Source: a virus
IMG/VR virus record: IMGVR_UViG_3300032018_000010
Span: 1-39,055 of that record
Reading direction: 5' to 3' (one strand)
DNA: 39,055 nt
Shown: positions 8,927 through 16,629 of the stretch, piece by piece
Numbering within the stretch: the stretch's first letter is position 1
Layout of the letters: every line of letters starts with the position of its first letter
The notes under the pieces: model-generated
What the model was told of the DNA's origin: nothing
The model's database searches: none
What the model saw: the letters and a program-made list of their open reading frames with translations, nothing else
Made by a program: the position numbers and the translations under genes

Positions 8927-9958
8927 ATGTCAAACATTTCAGCATGGAGCAGCACCGCAGCAAGCAACAACAGCGCATCTCCTAACGGGTTTCCCGAAGG
9001 AATGCTACCGTCTGGGGTAAACGACTCTTGCCGTGAAATTATGGCAGGGGTCCGTTCGTGGTATGAAAGCGCGGAGTGGATCAACAGGGGGCATGCCCCG
9101 ACCTTCGTTTCAACGGTTTCGTTTACCATCCCCACGGATGTAATGGCTATCTATCATGTGGGCCGGAGAATGCGCTTTACGGATGCGACAACCCTATATG
9201 GCACAATCGCAACAAGCACATACAGCGCACCGAACACCACCATCGAAGTCACTATGGACTCCGGTGTTTTGTCGTCCTCGCTTTCCGCTGTGTCGGTCAG
9301 TATTCTTTCCAGCACCAATAGCCCGATCCCTACAACAGTAACCAGCCAGATTCCAGCAGGGTCAATAACCGCATGGAACCCAGGTTATTACACAAATGGC
9401 TTAAATGCAGGGTACACCTTCGCGCTCGGATCTGCTAACACTGTTGCGGCGGCAAATGCCTATCTTAACCCGCTCGGGTATTATGTTTGCGATGGGGCAG
9501 CGCTTAATGACTCTAGAAGCGTGATTTTCAACGGAGCATCAAGATACCTGCCCAACCTGACGGACTCCCGGTTTTTGATGGGCAGCACAGCGGCGGGCGC
9601 GGGCGCAGCAACGGGCAGCAATACCTTGAGAGACCACACACACACATCCAGCCTAACCGCAGCAGGTCAAACCCATGCTGGTAACTCTGGAAGCGTAAGC
9701 GACCCCGGAACACATACGCATAATATGGCGGCAGATAACTCAACCTCGTATGGCGGTGGACCTTATGTTAAAGGCAACCTCGGTAATGTTACCGTCATAG
9801 CCACTGGAGGAGCAGGCGCACATAGCCACACTGTAGCACTAAACCATACCCACGCAGCGTCCGCAGTTTCCGGCACAATCGGCACGGGGGCTGTGGCGGG
9901 GTCAACAGAGAACCGCCCCTTATTCCTCTCCTGCTTCTACATTATGAAGGTACGCTAA
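8927..9958 (+). CDS. Tail fibre / tail collar-type protein
   Basis: The product has 343 residues. The first ~45 (SNNSASPNGFPEGMLPSGVN, then DSCREIMAG) match the first ~45 of the 10177 gene almost position for position, so they form a shared virion-anchoring module. Residues ~60-150 are beta strands. The last ~130 are Gly/Thr/His-rich with repeated H-T/S-H triplets (DHTHTS, GTHTHN, AHSHTV, NHTHAA) like the metal-binding His motifs of trimeric fibres, and the chain ends ENRPLFLSCFYIMKVR, typical of the phage tail-collar C-terminus. It probably forms a trimeric receptor-binding fibre. The next gene starts on its final base triplet. Confidence 0.75.
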   Translation: MSNISAWSSTAASNNSASPNGFPEGMLPSGVNDSCREIMAGVRSWYESAEWINRGHAPTFVSTVSFTIPTDVMAIYHVGRRMRFTDATTLYGTIATSTYSAPNTTIEVTMDSGVLSSSLSAVSVSILSSTNSPIPTTVTSQIPAGSITAWNPGYYTNGLNAGYTFALGSANTVAAANAYLNPLGYYVCDGAALNDSRSVIFNGASRYLPNLTDSRFLMGSTAAGAGAATGSNTLRDHTHTSSLTAAGQTHAGNSGSVSDPGTHTHNMAADNSTSYGGGPYVKGNLGNVTVIATGGAGAHSHTVALNHTHAASAVSGTIGTGAVAGSTENRPLFLSCFYIMKVR

Positions 9959-10173
9959 TGTATACCGTGAAATATAAACTTTTCTTGATATGGCACACCC
10001 TGAAAAACGTGACAGGCGATGGGGTTATGCAGGAAAACAGGAACAGGTTTTTTATTTTGTCAGATGAAAGCCGGGTAGAAGTACCATCAACCGCAGTATT
10101 TTGGTTCTCGAAAGAACGGTATATTTCAATTAAGAAGAACATGGAAAAACAAGCTGGACAGCCGATAGGGTGA
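9958..10173 (+). CDS. Small protein between the two fibre genes
   Basis: The product has 71 residues, is basic, with a hydrophobic N-terminal third (YKLFLIWHTL) and a beta-like core (RFFILSDESRVEVPSTAVFWF). It starts on the last bases of the first fibre gene (TAATG) and ends three bases before the second, so it is co-transcribed. It could be a fibre assembly factor or a small chaperone, but nothing in the sequence proves that and I recognise no family. Confidence 0.5.
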   Translation: MYTVKYKLFLIWHTLKNVTGDGVMQENRNRFFILSDESRVEVPSTAVFWFSKERYISIKKNMEKQAGQPIG

Positions 10174-10176
10174 TTT

Positions 10177-11622
10177 ATGTCTGACGTTTCGACTTGGAGT
10201 ACCACGGCTGGCAACAATAATTCAGCCTCGCCAAACGGTTTCCCTGAAAACATGGCCCCTTCCGGTGTAAACGATTCGTGCCGTGAGGTTATGGCTGCGA
10301 CTAAGCGGTTTTATGATACCATTAATGGCACTATCAACGACATAGGCACCCCCGGCCTCCAAGGCTTCGGCGTAGGCATCTGCCCCACCCCACCACCAGG
10401 GTTCGCCGAACTATCCGGCACACGGGACAAGGCCAGCGACAACTACGGCAACTACCTGTATCAGGATGGCTCGGTGATGGCCTGGGTGCCCTTGTTTTAT
10501 TACCGCATTGCCCATGCCAGCAACCCAACCTATGCCACCTATCTGCTCAACAGTATCGACATTAAGCCTGAGTCATACTTCGCAAATGTCACCGCTGCAA
10601 ATGCTGCCGGGTATGCGTTGCATCGTGCTTTCCGGGATGGCGGGGTGACAAAGCGCGGAGTTTTTGTGGATAAATATGGCTGCTCCAATAACGCAGGGGT
10701 AGCCAGTTCCATCCGTTATGGCAAGCCGCTCTCTACTGCTGCAGATCACAACCCAATCAGCGCCCTTAATGGGTCCCCGGCCCTCACCTTTGCCGGGGTA
10801 ATTGATGCGGCAAAGACCAGGGGTGCTAATTTCTTCCCCGCTTTGATGTTTATTCGTGCGGCCCTAGCCATGATCTCTAATGCGCACGGCCAGGCCTCTA
10901 CCACCACAACCTACTGCGCCTGGTACAACGCCACCTATAATTTCCCAAAAGGGAACAACAACAATGCCCTGGGCGACACAAACGATGCCGCGGTGCTGTA
11001 TCTTTCCGACGGCTACCTCAACTGCGGCAAGTGCGGTTCCGGTGCGCCATTTGCCAAAACTACTCACAACGGCCAGGCGTGTGGTATTGCGGATCTGAAC
11101 GGCAATATGTGGGAGATTTCTCTTGGCCTTACTCGCCCTGGCACAACCGCCACCGAGGCGATCAACGACGCTCTTGGCACGGCCAAATTCCATATTCTGA
11201 AAGAATCAGTCGCCGCAGCCAGCCTCACGTCCGGCTGGAATACCGGCAACGACCATTGGGGCACGGATGTTTTCCTTGACACCAATTTCCAGGAAATCAA
11301 TCTGGCCCATATCGGTGCGGCATATGGCTGGAAATATTTTGGCAGCGGAACAAATCAAGTTTTTTCCGCTGATCTTTCCGGCAATAACTGGCTGATGACC
11401 GGCTTGGGTATTTACAAGGATGCCAATGGCGCATCCACCTCGGGAACGAACCTGTTTGGGCAGGATGGCCTGTACGAATATCACGCCTCCAACCTCTGTG
11501 TGCTGTCGGGTGGTTATTGGTTCCATGCTGGGATCGCGGGCGTCTGTTGCGCGGATCTGAGTGGCTGCCGTTCCAACTCGTCCTACGGTGCGGGCTTCCG
11601 GGCCGCCTGTTATTGTGCTTAA
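10177..11622 (+). CDS. Tail fibre with C-terminal C-type-lectin-like, DGR-target-type domain
   Basis: The 481 residues have a fibre anchor (1-45) shared with the 8927 gene, a linker, then a large formylglycine-generating-enzyme/C-type-lectin-like domain (about 65-480). Supporting motifs are GVFVDKYGCSNN, GQACGIADLNGNMWEI (the G-x-x-x-L-x-G-N-x-W-E signature of that fold) and a final LSGGYW...GAGFRAACYCA, the usual frame of a diversity-generating retroelement variable region. In such proteins the variable residues line the ligand-binding face, so this is probably the receptor-binding tip. The last ~40 residues are rich in Cys, Ser, Tyr and Gly, unusual for a phage fibre but expected of randomised NNY codons. 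No reverse transcriptase or template repeat lies in the window. Confidence 0.75.
   Translation: MSDVSTWSTTAGNNNSASPNGFPENMAPSGVNDSCREVMAATKRFYDTINGTINDIGTPGLQGFGVGICPTPPPGFAELSGTRDKASDNYGNYLYQDGSVMAWVPLFYYRIAHASNPTYATYLLNSIDIKPESYFANVTAANAAGYALHRAFRDGGVTKRGVFVDKYGCSNNAGVASSIRYGKPLSTAADHNPISALNGSPALTFAGVIDAAKTRGANFFPALMFIRAALAMISNAHGQASTTTTYCAWYNATYNFPKGNNNNALGDTNDAAVLYLSDGYLNCGKCGSGAPFAKTTHNGQACGIADLNGNMWEISLGLTRPGTTATEAINDALGTAKFHILKESVAAASLTSGWNTGNDHWGTDVFLDTNFQEINLAHIGAAYGWKYFGSGTNQVFSADLSGNNWLMTGLGIYKDANGASTSGTNLFGQDGLYEYHASNLCVLSGGYWFHAGIAGVCCADLSGCRSNSSYGAGFRAACYCA
11497..11616 (+). other. Candidate DGR variable region (VR) at the fibre C-terminus
   Basis: Across the final 40 codons, the positions that correspond to randomised sites in DGR targets are TAT, TTC, CAT, ATC, TGT, TGC, GAT, AGT, GGC, TGC, TCC, TAC, GGT. 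All end in C or T, as expected if adenines of AAC/AAT codons in a template were mutated while other bases stayed fixed. Invariant codons (GGT GGT, TGG, GCG GGC, GGC TTC CGG) hold the scaffold. The template repeat and reverse transcriptase were looked for and not seen, so this is an inference from codon form and fold. Confidence 0.6.
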
Positions 11623-11697
11623 GCGATCGATAGGGAGTGGGCAGATGGGGATCAACTCCGAGGCAACAATCATTTTCCAATTTGAAGGAGATAAATA

Positions 11698-12627
11698 ATG
11701 CCCTCTATTGTGAGCTATCAGAAGATTATCACCGAATATACCACCTATAAGCTCAACGAGCCGCGTGATTTACAAGGAAGCTCCCTTGCCACCGAGCTAT
11801 GCGAGATTGACGGAGTAACATATGTGTCCGTGCCGGATGGGGTTGCCTTGCCGCCACAACCTGCGGAGATTACCGTTGTGCCGGTGGTGCTTACCGATGC
11901 GCTGCGGGAACAGATTAAGGCCGCGTCTCCGCATGTGCGGCTGATAAACCAACGGGTAGTGGAGCGGATAAGGGAGAAATATAGCCAAGATGATGAGATA
12001 AAAATGTTGAGCCTCTCACAGTCGCCAGAGAAAGACGGTTATCTTGCCCATGTTGTCGCTTGCCGTGAATGGGGGGCGCAGGAGAAAGCAGCAATCAGTC
12101 TTTCTCCTGCGAATATCACACAGAGACTTGATGATCTGGATGTATTGTATCAGCAAAAGCTATACAGCAACGTCGATGCGCTTTTCCCCTCTGGGACAAA
12201 AACAATTCAGCTACGGAATGACAAGGATTTTTCAATTTTCAGGGATATAGTTTATGACGCAGTGGCGATGCGGGCGGCAGGCCAAGAGTCGGCTCTGGTT
12301 GAGTTTCGCACAGAGGACAACATGACACAAATACTTCCGGCCTCTGAATTTATCCCTGTTGGCCTTGATGTCCTTGCGGCAAAGAAGGCACTCTGGTCGG
12401 TTAGAACCGCCCATAAAGACGCTATTTTATTGTTGACAGAAGAACAAGCGGCAACCTATGTTATTACAACGGGTTGGCCGACAACAAACGAGCCTTATTG
12501 GGTACAGCGGGAACGGGCAGACCGCAATTATAGGGATTATGTTCGTAGGGTGGCTGCGAGATTAAACAATGGCACACCAGAAGGCAATGTGGCAGAAATT
12601 TTAAAACTTAAAGCGATAGGTGAATGA
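11698..12627 (+). CDS. Hypothetical fibre-associated protein
   Basis: The product has 309 residues behind a strong GAAGGAG ribosome site. The N-terminal ~65 residues are beta-like and Pro-rich (PDGVALPPQPAEITVVPVVL). The centre is helical (ALREQIKAASPHVRLINQRVVERIREKY), and the C-terminal half contains an Asp/Arg-rich helical section ending RNYRDYVRRVAARLNNG. The layout, a short beta head then a long helical body directly after a fibre gene, resembles DUF4376-like fibre-associated proteins, but I cannot place it firmly. An assembly or baseplate role is inferred from position. Confidence 0.5.
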   Translation: MPSIVSYQKIITEYTTYKLNEPRDLQGSSLATELCEIDGVTYVSVPDGVALPPQPAEITVVPVVLTDALREQIKAASPHVRLINQRVVERIREKYSQDDEIKMLSLSQSPEKDGYLAHVVACREWGAQEKAAISLSPANITQRLDDLDVLYQQKLYSNVDALFPSGTKTIQLRNDKDFSIFRDIVYDAVAMRAAGQESALVEFRTEDNMTQILPASEFIPVGLDVLAAKKALWSVRTAHKDAILLLTEEQAATYVITTGWPTTNEPYWVQRERADRNYRDYVRRVAARLNNGTPEGNVAEILKLKAIGE

Positions 12628-12628
12628 A

Positions 12629-12931
12629 ATGGCAAAAGTACCGTATGGATCACCATCAGGTTATGGAAGCACAATGGTAAAAGAGTTTATCAATAAAACT
12701 GTCGAACTGATAAACGAGGGAGAGCGGATAAAGGCGTTGCTGAACTCAACAACGGCAGATGCGGGGGCAACATCTAACATAAATGTGGGTGGCACATACG
12801 GAGATGTTTTTTCCGTGGCAGGAACTGGAGGGGGCACTTTTTATAACCTTCTTAATCAGGTAACTATCGGCATCATCCCTATTTTGGAAACAATCGACAA
12901 GGCAAAACTTGCCGACCTGGATATGGGATAA
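12629..12931 (+). CDS. Small hypothetical virion-associated protein
   Basis: Start ATG 12629 lies two bases past the preceding stop; an in-frame ATG at 12620 is less likely. The 100-residue product has a helical part (MVKEFINKTVELINEGERIKALL, listed here in part) and a Gly/Thr-rich middle (VGGTYGDVFSVAGTGGGTFYNLL). No family recognised. Position at the end of the fibre block suggests a minor virion component. Confidence 0.45.
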   Translation: MAKVPYGSPSGYGSTMVKEFINKTVELINEGERIKALLNSTTADAGATSNINVGGTYGDVFSVAGTGGGTFYNLLNQVTIGIIPILETIDKAKLADLDMG

Positions 12932-12943
12932 AGAGGAACGACA

Positions 12944-13012
12944 ATGGCAGGATCACCGAAACCGAAAGGCGCACCACCGAGCAGAGACCCCAGGACCGGA
13001 CGGTTTAATTGA
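12944..13012 (+). CDS. Very small basic Pro-rich peptide
   Basis: A 22-residue frame (MAGSPKPKGAPPSRDPRTG and RFN) sits behind AGAGGAACGACA. Its stop overlaps the TTG start of the next gene, a layout that would couple translation. Basic Pro-rich leaders ending RDPRTGRF recur in small phage proteins, but at this length coding remains tentative. Confidence 0.35.
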   Translation: MAGSPKPKGAPPSRDPRTGRFN

Positions 13013-13713
13013 ACTGGCTCCTTGGCCTCATAGCTATTGCGGCAAGCGAACACCTAGCGCATGGGTTTTTATCCAATGACGCAACGTGGGAGCTTGCCCT
13101 TGGCGCGAAGTATCTTTCTCTGGCCGTCGTCCTGCAACTGCTTCTCGCAGAGACAAAGCAACGGCCCCTGCTGTTTCGCTCCTTTATTGCCCTGTTCTGC
13201 ATAGGGGCATGGGTTGACTTTTCCGGGCATGTCGTATGGCAGGTTGCACGATTTGATTCATCCGTTCCGATCTTGGTTTGCTTTTCTATGTGGTTTATCC
13301 ACACGGCGAAAAGAAGCTACTCCGTGCAGAGCGACCCGCTCAATAATAAGAATGTCTTTATATTATTTCACAGACCCAAAAGCACATGGGGCGTAATCAA
13401 GGCGTTAGTGGGCCTCCCCGCTGATTCCGTGTCGGTGTATGCTAATGGTCAAGCGTGGTCATTCCGACGCAAGACAGGCGACTTTGCGCTCTATTCTATG
13501 GGTCATTCTGTTTTATCTGCCAATATCGCGGTTGACACCGGACAAGCACTTACCCCAGAGATAGAGGAAATGCTTGACGATCTGGTGGGTGAGCCGCGCT
13601 TCCCTGGAACAAAATGCGTCTGGACTATCCGGCATGTGCTGGCCAGACTGAACCTTAAACCAAGATGGCGGGAATATCTACCGGGGCTGTATGCGATGAG
13701 GGTTTTAAAATGA
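13009..13713 (+). CDS. Membrane protein with several N-terminal transmembrane segments
   Basis: The start is TTG 13009, overlapping the stop of the 22-residue frame. Residues 1-105 contain about three to four hydrophobic segments (WLLGLIAIAA, LSLAVVLQLLLA, FIALFCIGAWVDFSG, VPILVCFSMWFI). The last ~120 residues are soluble, with VFILFHRPKSTWGVIKALVGLP and a TKCVWTIRHVLARLNLKPRWREY tail. It precedes a run of small membrane proteins and the lysis genes, so an envelope role such as superinfection exclusion or lysis control is conceivable. I recognise no family. Confidence 0.5.
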   Translation: MNWLLGLIAIAASEHLAHGFLSNDATWELALGAKYLSLAVVLQLLLAETKQRPLLFRSFIALFCIGAWVDFSGHVVWQVARFDSSVPILVCFSMWFIHTAKRSYSVQSDPLNNKNVFILFHRPKSTWGVIKALVGLPADSVSVYANGQAWSFRRKTGDFALYSMGHSVLSANIAVDTGQALTPEIEEMLDDLVGEPRFPGTKCVWTIRHVLARLNLKPRWREYLPGLYAMRVLK

Positions 13714-14069
13714 ATGTTTCCGAAATGACCAAGGATGAATTTATGTCTATGCTCAAGGACTTGCAGGTAAACCACCTTGAGCCTAAGTTTCGGGAAATTG
13801 TACAGCACGAGTTACAGCTTGAACGTACAGCGTTCTGGATACCAGCAGAGCGGCACTACAACGAGCATAACCACTTGGCGAAGTGCATTATTTTAGCAGA
13901 AGAGAAAGAAGAGAACCACGCTTTTGTGTCCCGGTTTAGAAAACGAGGTAGCAAGGCCGGGGAGATCGCGTTTTATCTGTCTGTTGCCGCTGTTTGTGTA
14001 TGGACAGCCGCAACATTCTGGGACGGGTTTGTTGCCACCATGCAAAAGATGTTTAAGCACGGAGGGTGA
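13710..14069 (+). CDS. Small protein with one C-terminal transmembrane helix
   Basis: ATG 13710 overlaps the upstream stop (ATGA). The 119-residue product has a charged helical N-terminal part (KDEFMSMLKDLQVNH; REIVQHELQLERT), His-rich residues (ERHYNEHNHLAKC) and one hydrophobic span near residues 90-108 (IAFYLSVAAVCVWTAATFW) before a Lys/His tail. A single-span topology just ahead of the holin candidate suggests a lysis accessory protein. Not assigned to a family. Confidence 0.5.
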   Translation: MNVSEMTKDEFMSMLKDLQVNHLEPKFREIVQHELQLERTAFWIPAERHYNEHNHLAKCIILAEEKEENHAFVSRFRKRGSKAGEIAFYLSVAAVCVWTAATFWDGFVATMQKMFKHGG

Positions 14070-14070
14070 C

Positions 14071-14271
14071 ATGACAGCGATACCAGACGATCCTTGCTCT
14101 ATCTGTTGCCACGAAACAAGGAACGCTCTTGCCGCAGTGGTACACCTTGCAAAGCACGTTATGGCGGAAAACCCTACCATGGGATCTGTGATGCTGGATG
14201 CGGCGATAGACCGGCTTGAGAAGCACTTAACACGTTGCGCTGATATTATGGGGGAAACACCATGCTTGTGA
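14071..14271 (+). CDS. Small Cys/His-containing protein before the holin candidate
   Basis: ATG 14071 follows a GGAGGG ribosome site. The 66 residues contain a CSICCHE cluster near the N-terminus and helices (AALAAVVHLAKHVM-like; LDAAIDRLEKHLTRCADIM). The pattern DPCSICCHETRNALAAV could bind a metal. The stop overlaps the next start by ten bases. Function unknown. Confidence 0.45.
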   Translation: MTAIPDDPCSICCHETRNALAAVVHLAKHVMAENPTMGSVMLDAAIDRLEKHLTRCADIMGETPCL

Positions 14272-14729
14272 CTTTGATTTCTTTTTTAGGAGGTAGCGCA
14301 TTCCGATTGATATTTGGGGCGGTGTCTGATTGGTTCACGAAAAAACAAGACCACCAGCACGAAATGGACTTGCAGCGGTTACAGTCCGAGCTTGAGGCCG
14401 CGCGGCACACTAGAGACCTTGAACGGATCAAGCTACAGGCAGACCTTGGCGTAAGGGAAATAATTGCCCAGGCTGACGCAATAGAAAAGAAGGTAATGAC
14501 GGATGCCTTCCTTGAGGCGGTAAGGGCCACCAACACTGTGACCGGGATAAGGTGGGTGGATGCGTGGAATCATATAATCAGGCCTTGTGGAGCGTCTATA
14601 TCGCTTCTTGTATGGGTTGTGGCTATGGGCGTGACGGGTTTTATTTTAGATCAAATGGATTGGGCCTTAATCAGCGCATTTCTAGGTGTGTTTGTTGGTG
14701 ATAGAATCCACACCAGGAGCAAGCTGTGA
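14262..14729 (+). CDS. Holin candidate, GTA-type 3-TM family
   Basis: The 155 residues show an N-terminal hydrophobic span (LVTLISFLGGSAFRLIFGAV), a central coiled-coil region with many charges (EMDLQRLQSELEAARHTRDL, KLQADLGVREIIAQADAIEKK), a W-x-D-A-W-N-H-I-I-R-P motif, then two hydrophobic spans (ISLLVWVVAMGVTGFIL; ALISAFLGVFVGD). That order, with R-P just before the hydrophobic pair, fits GTA-type 3-TM holins, which let the lysozyme reach peptidoglycan. It overlaps the lysozyme gene by four bases. A coiled coil between spans is also seen in some spanin-like proteins. Confidence 0.6.
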   Translation: MLVTLISFLGGSAFRLIFGAVSDWFTKKQDHQHEMDLQRLQSELEAARHTRDLERIKLQADLGVREIIAQADAIEKKVMTDAFLEAVRATNTVTGIRWVDAWNHIIRPCGASISLLVWVVAMGVTGFILDQMDWALISAFLGVFVGDRIHTRSKL

Positions 14730-15151
14730 ACGATCTTGCCGAACTGTATGTGCTCATAAAGAAGTTTGAAGGTTGCCGGTTAATGCCCTATTGGTGTCCT
14801 GCTGGAAAACTCACATGCGGATATGGGGCAACCGGCCCTGGTGTATTCCCAGGTGTGCCGTGGACACAAGCACAAGCAGACCAGCGGCTAGAAGATGATG
14901 CGGTAAGGTTTGTGGCTGGAACCCTTGCCCTTTGCCCAACCCTACGCGGTAATAAATTATGCGCTATTGCTGACTTTGCTTACAATCTTGGCCTTGGCAG
15001 GCTGAAAGCGTCCACATTGAGAAAGCAAGTAAACGCCGGGCGCTGGCAATCCGTAGTCGCAGAATTAAATAAGTGGGTATGGGCTGGCGGCAAGAAATTA
15101 ACCGGCCTTGTGTTGCGCAGAAAAGCAGAGTCGGTATTGTTGACACGTTAG
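14726..15151 (+). CDS. Endolysin, GH24 lysozyme
   Basis: The product has 141 residues, a normal length for a single-domain phage lysozyme. It has the GH24 catalytic triad spacing E-8-C/D-5-T: E15 (KKFEGCRL), C24 (YWCPAG), T30 (KLTCGYG), with the G-Y-G core. Later motifs CALIADFAYNLG-like (here CAIADFAYNLG) and a C-terminal LVLRRKAE are typical. It hydrolyses the beta-1,4 bond between N-acetylmuramic acid and N-acetylglucosamine during lysis. I see no signal peptide, so it needs the upstream holin candidate. It is the last rightward gene before a pair of hairpins. Confidence 0.9.
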   Translation: MNDLAELYVLIKKFEGCRLMPYWCPAGKLTCGYGATGPGVFPGVPWTQAQADQRLEDDAVRFVAGTLALCPTLRGNKLCAIADFAYNLGLGRLKASTLRKQVNAGRWQSVVAELNKWVWAGGKKLTGLVLRRKAESVLLTR

Positions 15152-15153
15152 GT

Positions 15154-15229
15154 TTCGCGGCCCCTCTCCCCGCGAATGGTGCGCCCCGGACTTTTCCCCT
15201 CCGATTAGTCGCGGGGCGCGGTTTTGTTT
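15154..15229 (+). terminator. Tandem hairpins closing the late/lysis transcription unit
   Basis: Hairpin one pairs TTCGCGG (15154-15160) with CCGCGAA (15170-15176). Hairpin two pairs GCGCCCCG (15181-15188) with CGGGGCGC (15212-15219), followed by GGTTTTGTTT. The second has intrinsic terminator form for the plus strand. The minus-strand operon ends here too, so the region may stop transcription converging from both sides. Confidence 0.7.
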
Positions 15230-15425
15230 ACGCGGTTTTCCAGCCGTTTTTTCTGCAAGCGACGATGGATGCAACCGCCTCTTGGACATTTTCAGGCTTT
15301 ATATTTTGGCATGTCAGCCTCGTCGAACTAACATCGCCCCACAGGCAAATTTCCGCTCCATCAAAATTTATTTCGATCTTGTTTAGTTTTGCTAAGTTGC
15401 GTATTTTAACCAGTTCTTTAATCAT
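15228..15425 (-). CDS. Small protein, last of the leftward operon
   Basis: The product has 65 residues with a good GGAGGG ribosome site seven bases before ATG. Its sequence (MIKELVKIRNLAKLNKIEI; FDGAEICLWGD; NVQEAVASIVACRKNGWKT) suggests a small helix-strand-helix fold. It is the terminal gene of six leftward small genes and its stop abuts the terminator. No family recognised. Confidence 0.5.
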   Translation of the reverse strand: MIKELVKIRNLAKLNKIEINFDGAEICLWGDVSSTRLTCQNIKPENVQEAVASIVACRKNGWKTA

Positions 15426-15439
15426 TGTTGCCCTCCTTT

Positions 15440-15652
15440 TTATGCTTCATTCTCCACGAGGTAAACGGTAACACCCCCGCTTCCAATTCGAGTAGTAACC
15501 ACAACGCCGTTCTTCTTCGCCCATTTCGAGACGCATGATTTGATGTTCCCGATCCGCTTTGCATCGGCCTTGTAAAACTTCTTTTTCATCTTGAGCAGGT
15601 CCGCGAATTTGTACACGGTTTTGCGGCCTGTTTGCTTGGGGGGGATGTTCAT
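15440..15652 (-). CDS. Small basic protein, possible DNA-binding
   Basis: I chose the ATG at 15652 because GGAG lies nine bases upstream; an in-frame start ten codons earlier lacks one. The 70 residues are strongly basic (RKTVYKFADLLKMKKKFYKA; KSCVSKWAKKNG) and end in two beta strands (VVVTTRIGSGGVTVYLVEN), a pattern like a small winged helix. It may be a regulator or modulator acting on host nucleic acids. Assignment is by composition only. Confidence 0.5.
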   Translation of the reverse strand: MNIPPKQTGRKTVYKFADLLKMKKKFYKADAKRIGNIKSCVSKWAKKNGVVVTTRIGSGGVTVYLVENEA

Positions 15653-15656
15653 TGTT

Positions 15657-15851
15657 TTACTCCTTCGCTTTGCGTGATTCAATCATGCTATCTGCGTATT
15701 GATATGCTGCTCTGGTATATGCTCCCCGGTCTATTGGGAATCCGTTTGAAGTGGTTTCAATCCCGCGAGTATGGTCATTTTTTTGAGCCTGGATAATCGC
15801 CTTTAACGATTCAACGGCAAAATAGTCACGTAGCGTAATATTTTCCATCAT
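15657..15851 (-). CDS. Small hypothetical protein of the leftward operon
   Basis: The product has 64 residues with AAAGGAG just upstream of two adjacent ATGs. Its end (GAYTRAAYQYADSMIESRKAKE) is helical and the N-terminal half (ITLRDYFAVESLKAIIQAQ) recalls a short motif often seen in small early phage proteins. It overlaps no gene, but spacing to its neighbours is under 5 bases. Function unknown. Confidence 0.55.
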   Translation of the reverse strand: MMENITLRDYFAVESLKAIIQAQKNDHTRGIETTSNGFPIDRGAYTRAAYQYADSMIESRKAKE

Positions 15852-15989
15852 TTATTTCTCCTTTAGTTCACGGGCGGCGGTGAATGACTTTTCTGCGTCG
15901 TAGCTGTCACCCTTATCCTCTAATTCCACAAGCCAATCATCAAACGTGGCATACTTGTACTCTGCCGGGCTTTCCCCGGCCTGCATCAT
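15852..15989 (-). CDS. Very small acidic protein of the leftward operon
   Basis: A 45-residue frame starts at the double ATG 15989/15986 and ends TAA at 15852. The product (MMQAGESPAEYKYATFDDW; LVELEDKGDSYDAEKSFTAA) is acidic and helical. Its start overlaps the previous gene's stop (ATGATG/TGA), and its last codons contain the ribosome site of the next gene, both signs of a real operon member. Confidence 0.5.
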   Translation of the reverse strand: MMQAGESPAEYKYATFDDWLVELEDKGDSYDAEKSFTAARELKEK

Positions 15990-16246
15990 ATAAATTTTCC
16001 AGATCTTATCGCTTCGGCACAATTTTTACATGCCTCTGTCATGGCCACACCAGAATCATCTAGTTCTCTTCCCCCGTCAAAAGTCGGGATGGTATCGATG
16101 ATTGATTCGCATATTTTCGCGCATCTTTCCCGCTCGCAAGCTGATCCCGCATCAAAACATTGTTCCCCGGCAAACTCCGATGATTCATTCCATACGTCTG
16201 AATCTTGTTCGATTTGCTCTCTCCACCATTCTTTGAATTTTTTCAC
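15986..16246 (-). CDS. Small Cys-rich early protein
   Basis: The start is uncertain: GTG 16246 follows a G-rich stretch, while a TTG at 16264 is also in frame. The 86-residue product has Trp/Glu-rich N-terminal helices (KKFKEWWREQIEQDSDVW) and a central C-E-R-E-R-C-A-K-I-C-E motif, common in small phage early proteins of the Ea22 kind. Two later Cys residues (CKNC) could join a metal site. Function unknown. Confidence 0.5.
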   Translation of the reverse strand: MKKFKEWWREQIEQDSDVWNESSEFAGEQCFDAGSACERERCAKICESIIDTIPTFDGGRELDDSGVAMTEACKNCAEAIRSGKFI

Positions 16247-16316
16247 ATGGCCCCCAAGTGTCAAATATTATTTGTCTGTTGGTCTACAAAAAAAGACTGG
16301 CATTCCTCGGCCTGTA

Positions 16317-16529
16317 TCATATTTTTTTGTGCATAATTGCCCACACTCCTGCACCTATAGATTTCCCCACGGGATTAATGTGTTTACCGTCATAAAAATA
16401 CGGGCCATTCAAAAGTACCCGCCTTGCAACTGCGGTTATGCATCGCTGCTCAGAGCTAGGAAATGCCCCCAGCGCATTCTTTATTCTGGTTGCTTCCTCG
16501 CCTATTAAAAAATCTCTTCGTGCGCTCAT
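16317..16529 (-). CDS. First gene of the leftward operon, small protein
   Basis: The product has 70 residues with TTGGAGG seven bases before ATG 16529. Its sequence includes FLIGEEATRIKNALGAF and RRVLLNGPYFYDGKHINP, with an overall helix-strand mix. It is the first gene downstream of the leftward promoter at 16566-16594. I do not recognise the family; as first gene of a divergent pair it could be regulatory, which is inference. Confidence 0.5.
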   Translation of the reverse strand: MSARRDFLIGEEATRIKNALGAFPSSEQRCITAVARRVLLNGPYFYDGKHINPVGKSIGAGVWAIMHKKI

Positions 16530-16565
16530 CCAAAAACCTCCAAAAAATTATTACCACGCAAGATT

Positions 16566-16594
16566 AGCATATCGAAAAATTGCGCCATTGTCAA
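16566..16594 (-). promoter_or_regulatory. Leftward sigma70-type promoter
   Basis: On the minus strand a perfect -35 TTGACA (16594-16589) is separated by 17 bases from TATGCT (16571-16566), about 40 bases before the start at 16529. It faces away from the rightward promoter 36 bases away, so the space between can hold shared operators. Confidence 0.75.
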
Positions 16595-16629
16595 CACAAA
16601 AAGTTTTTCAACAGGGTGCAAATAAAATA

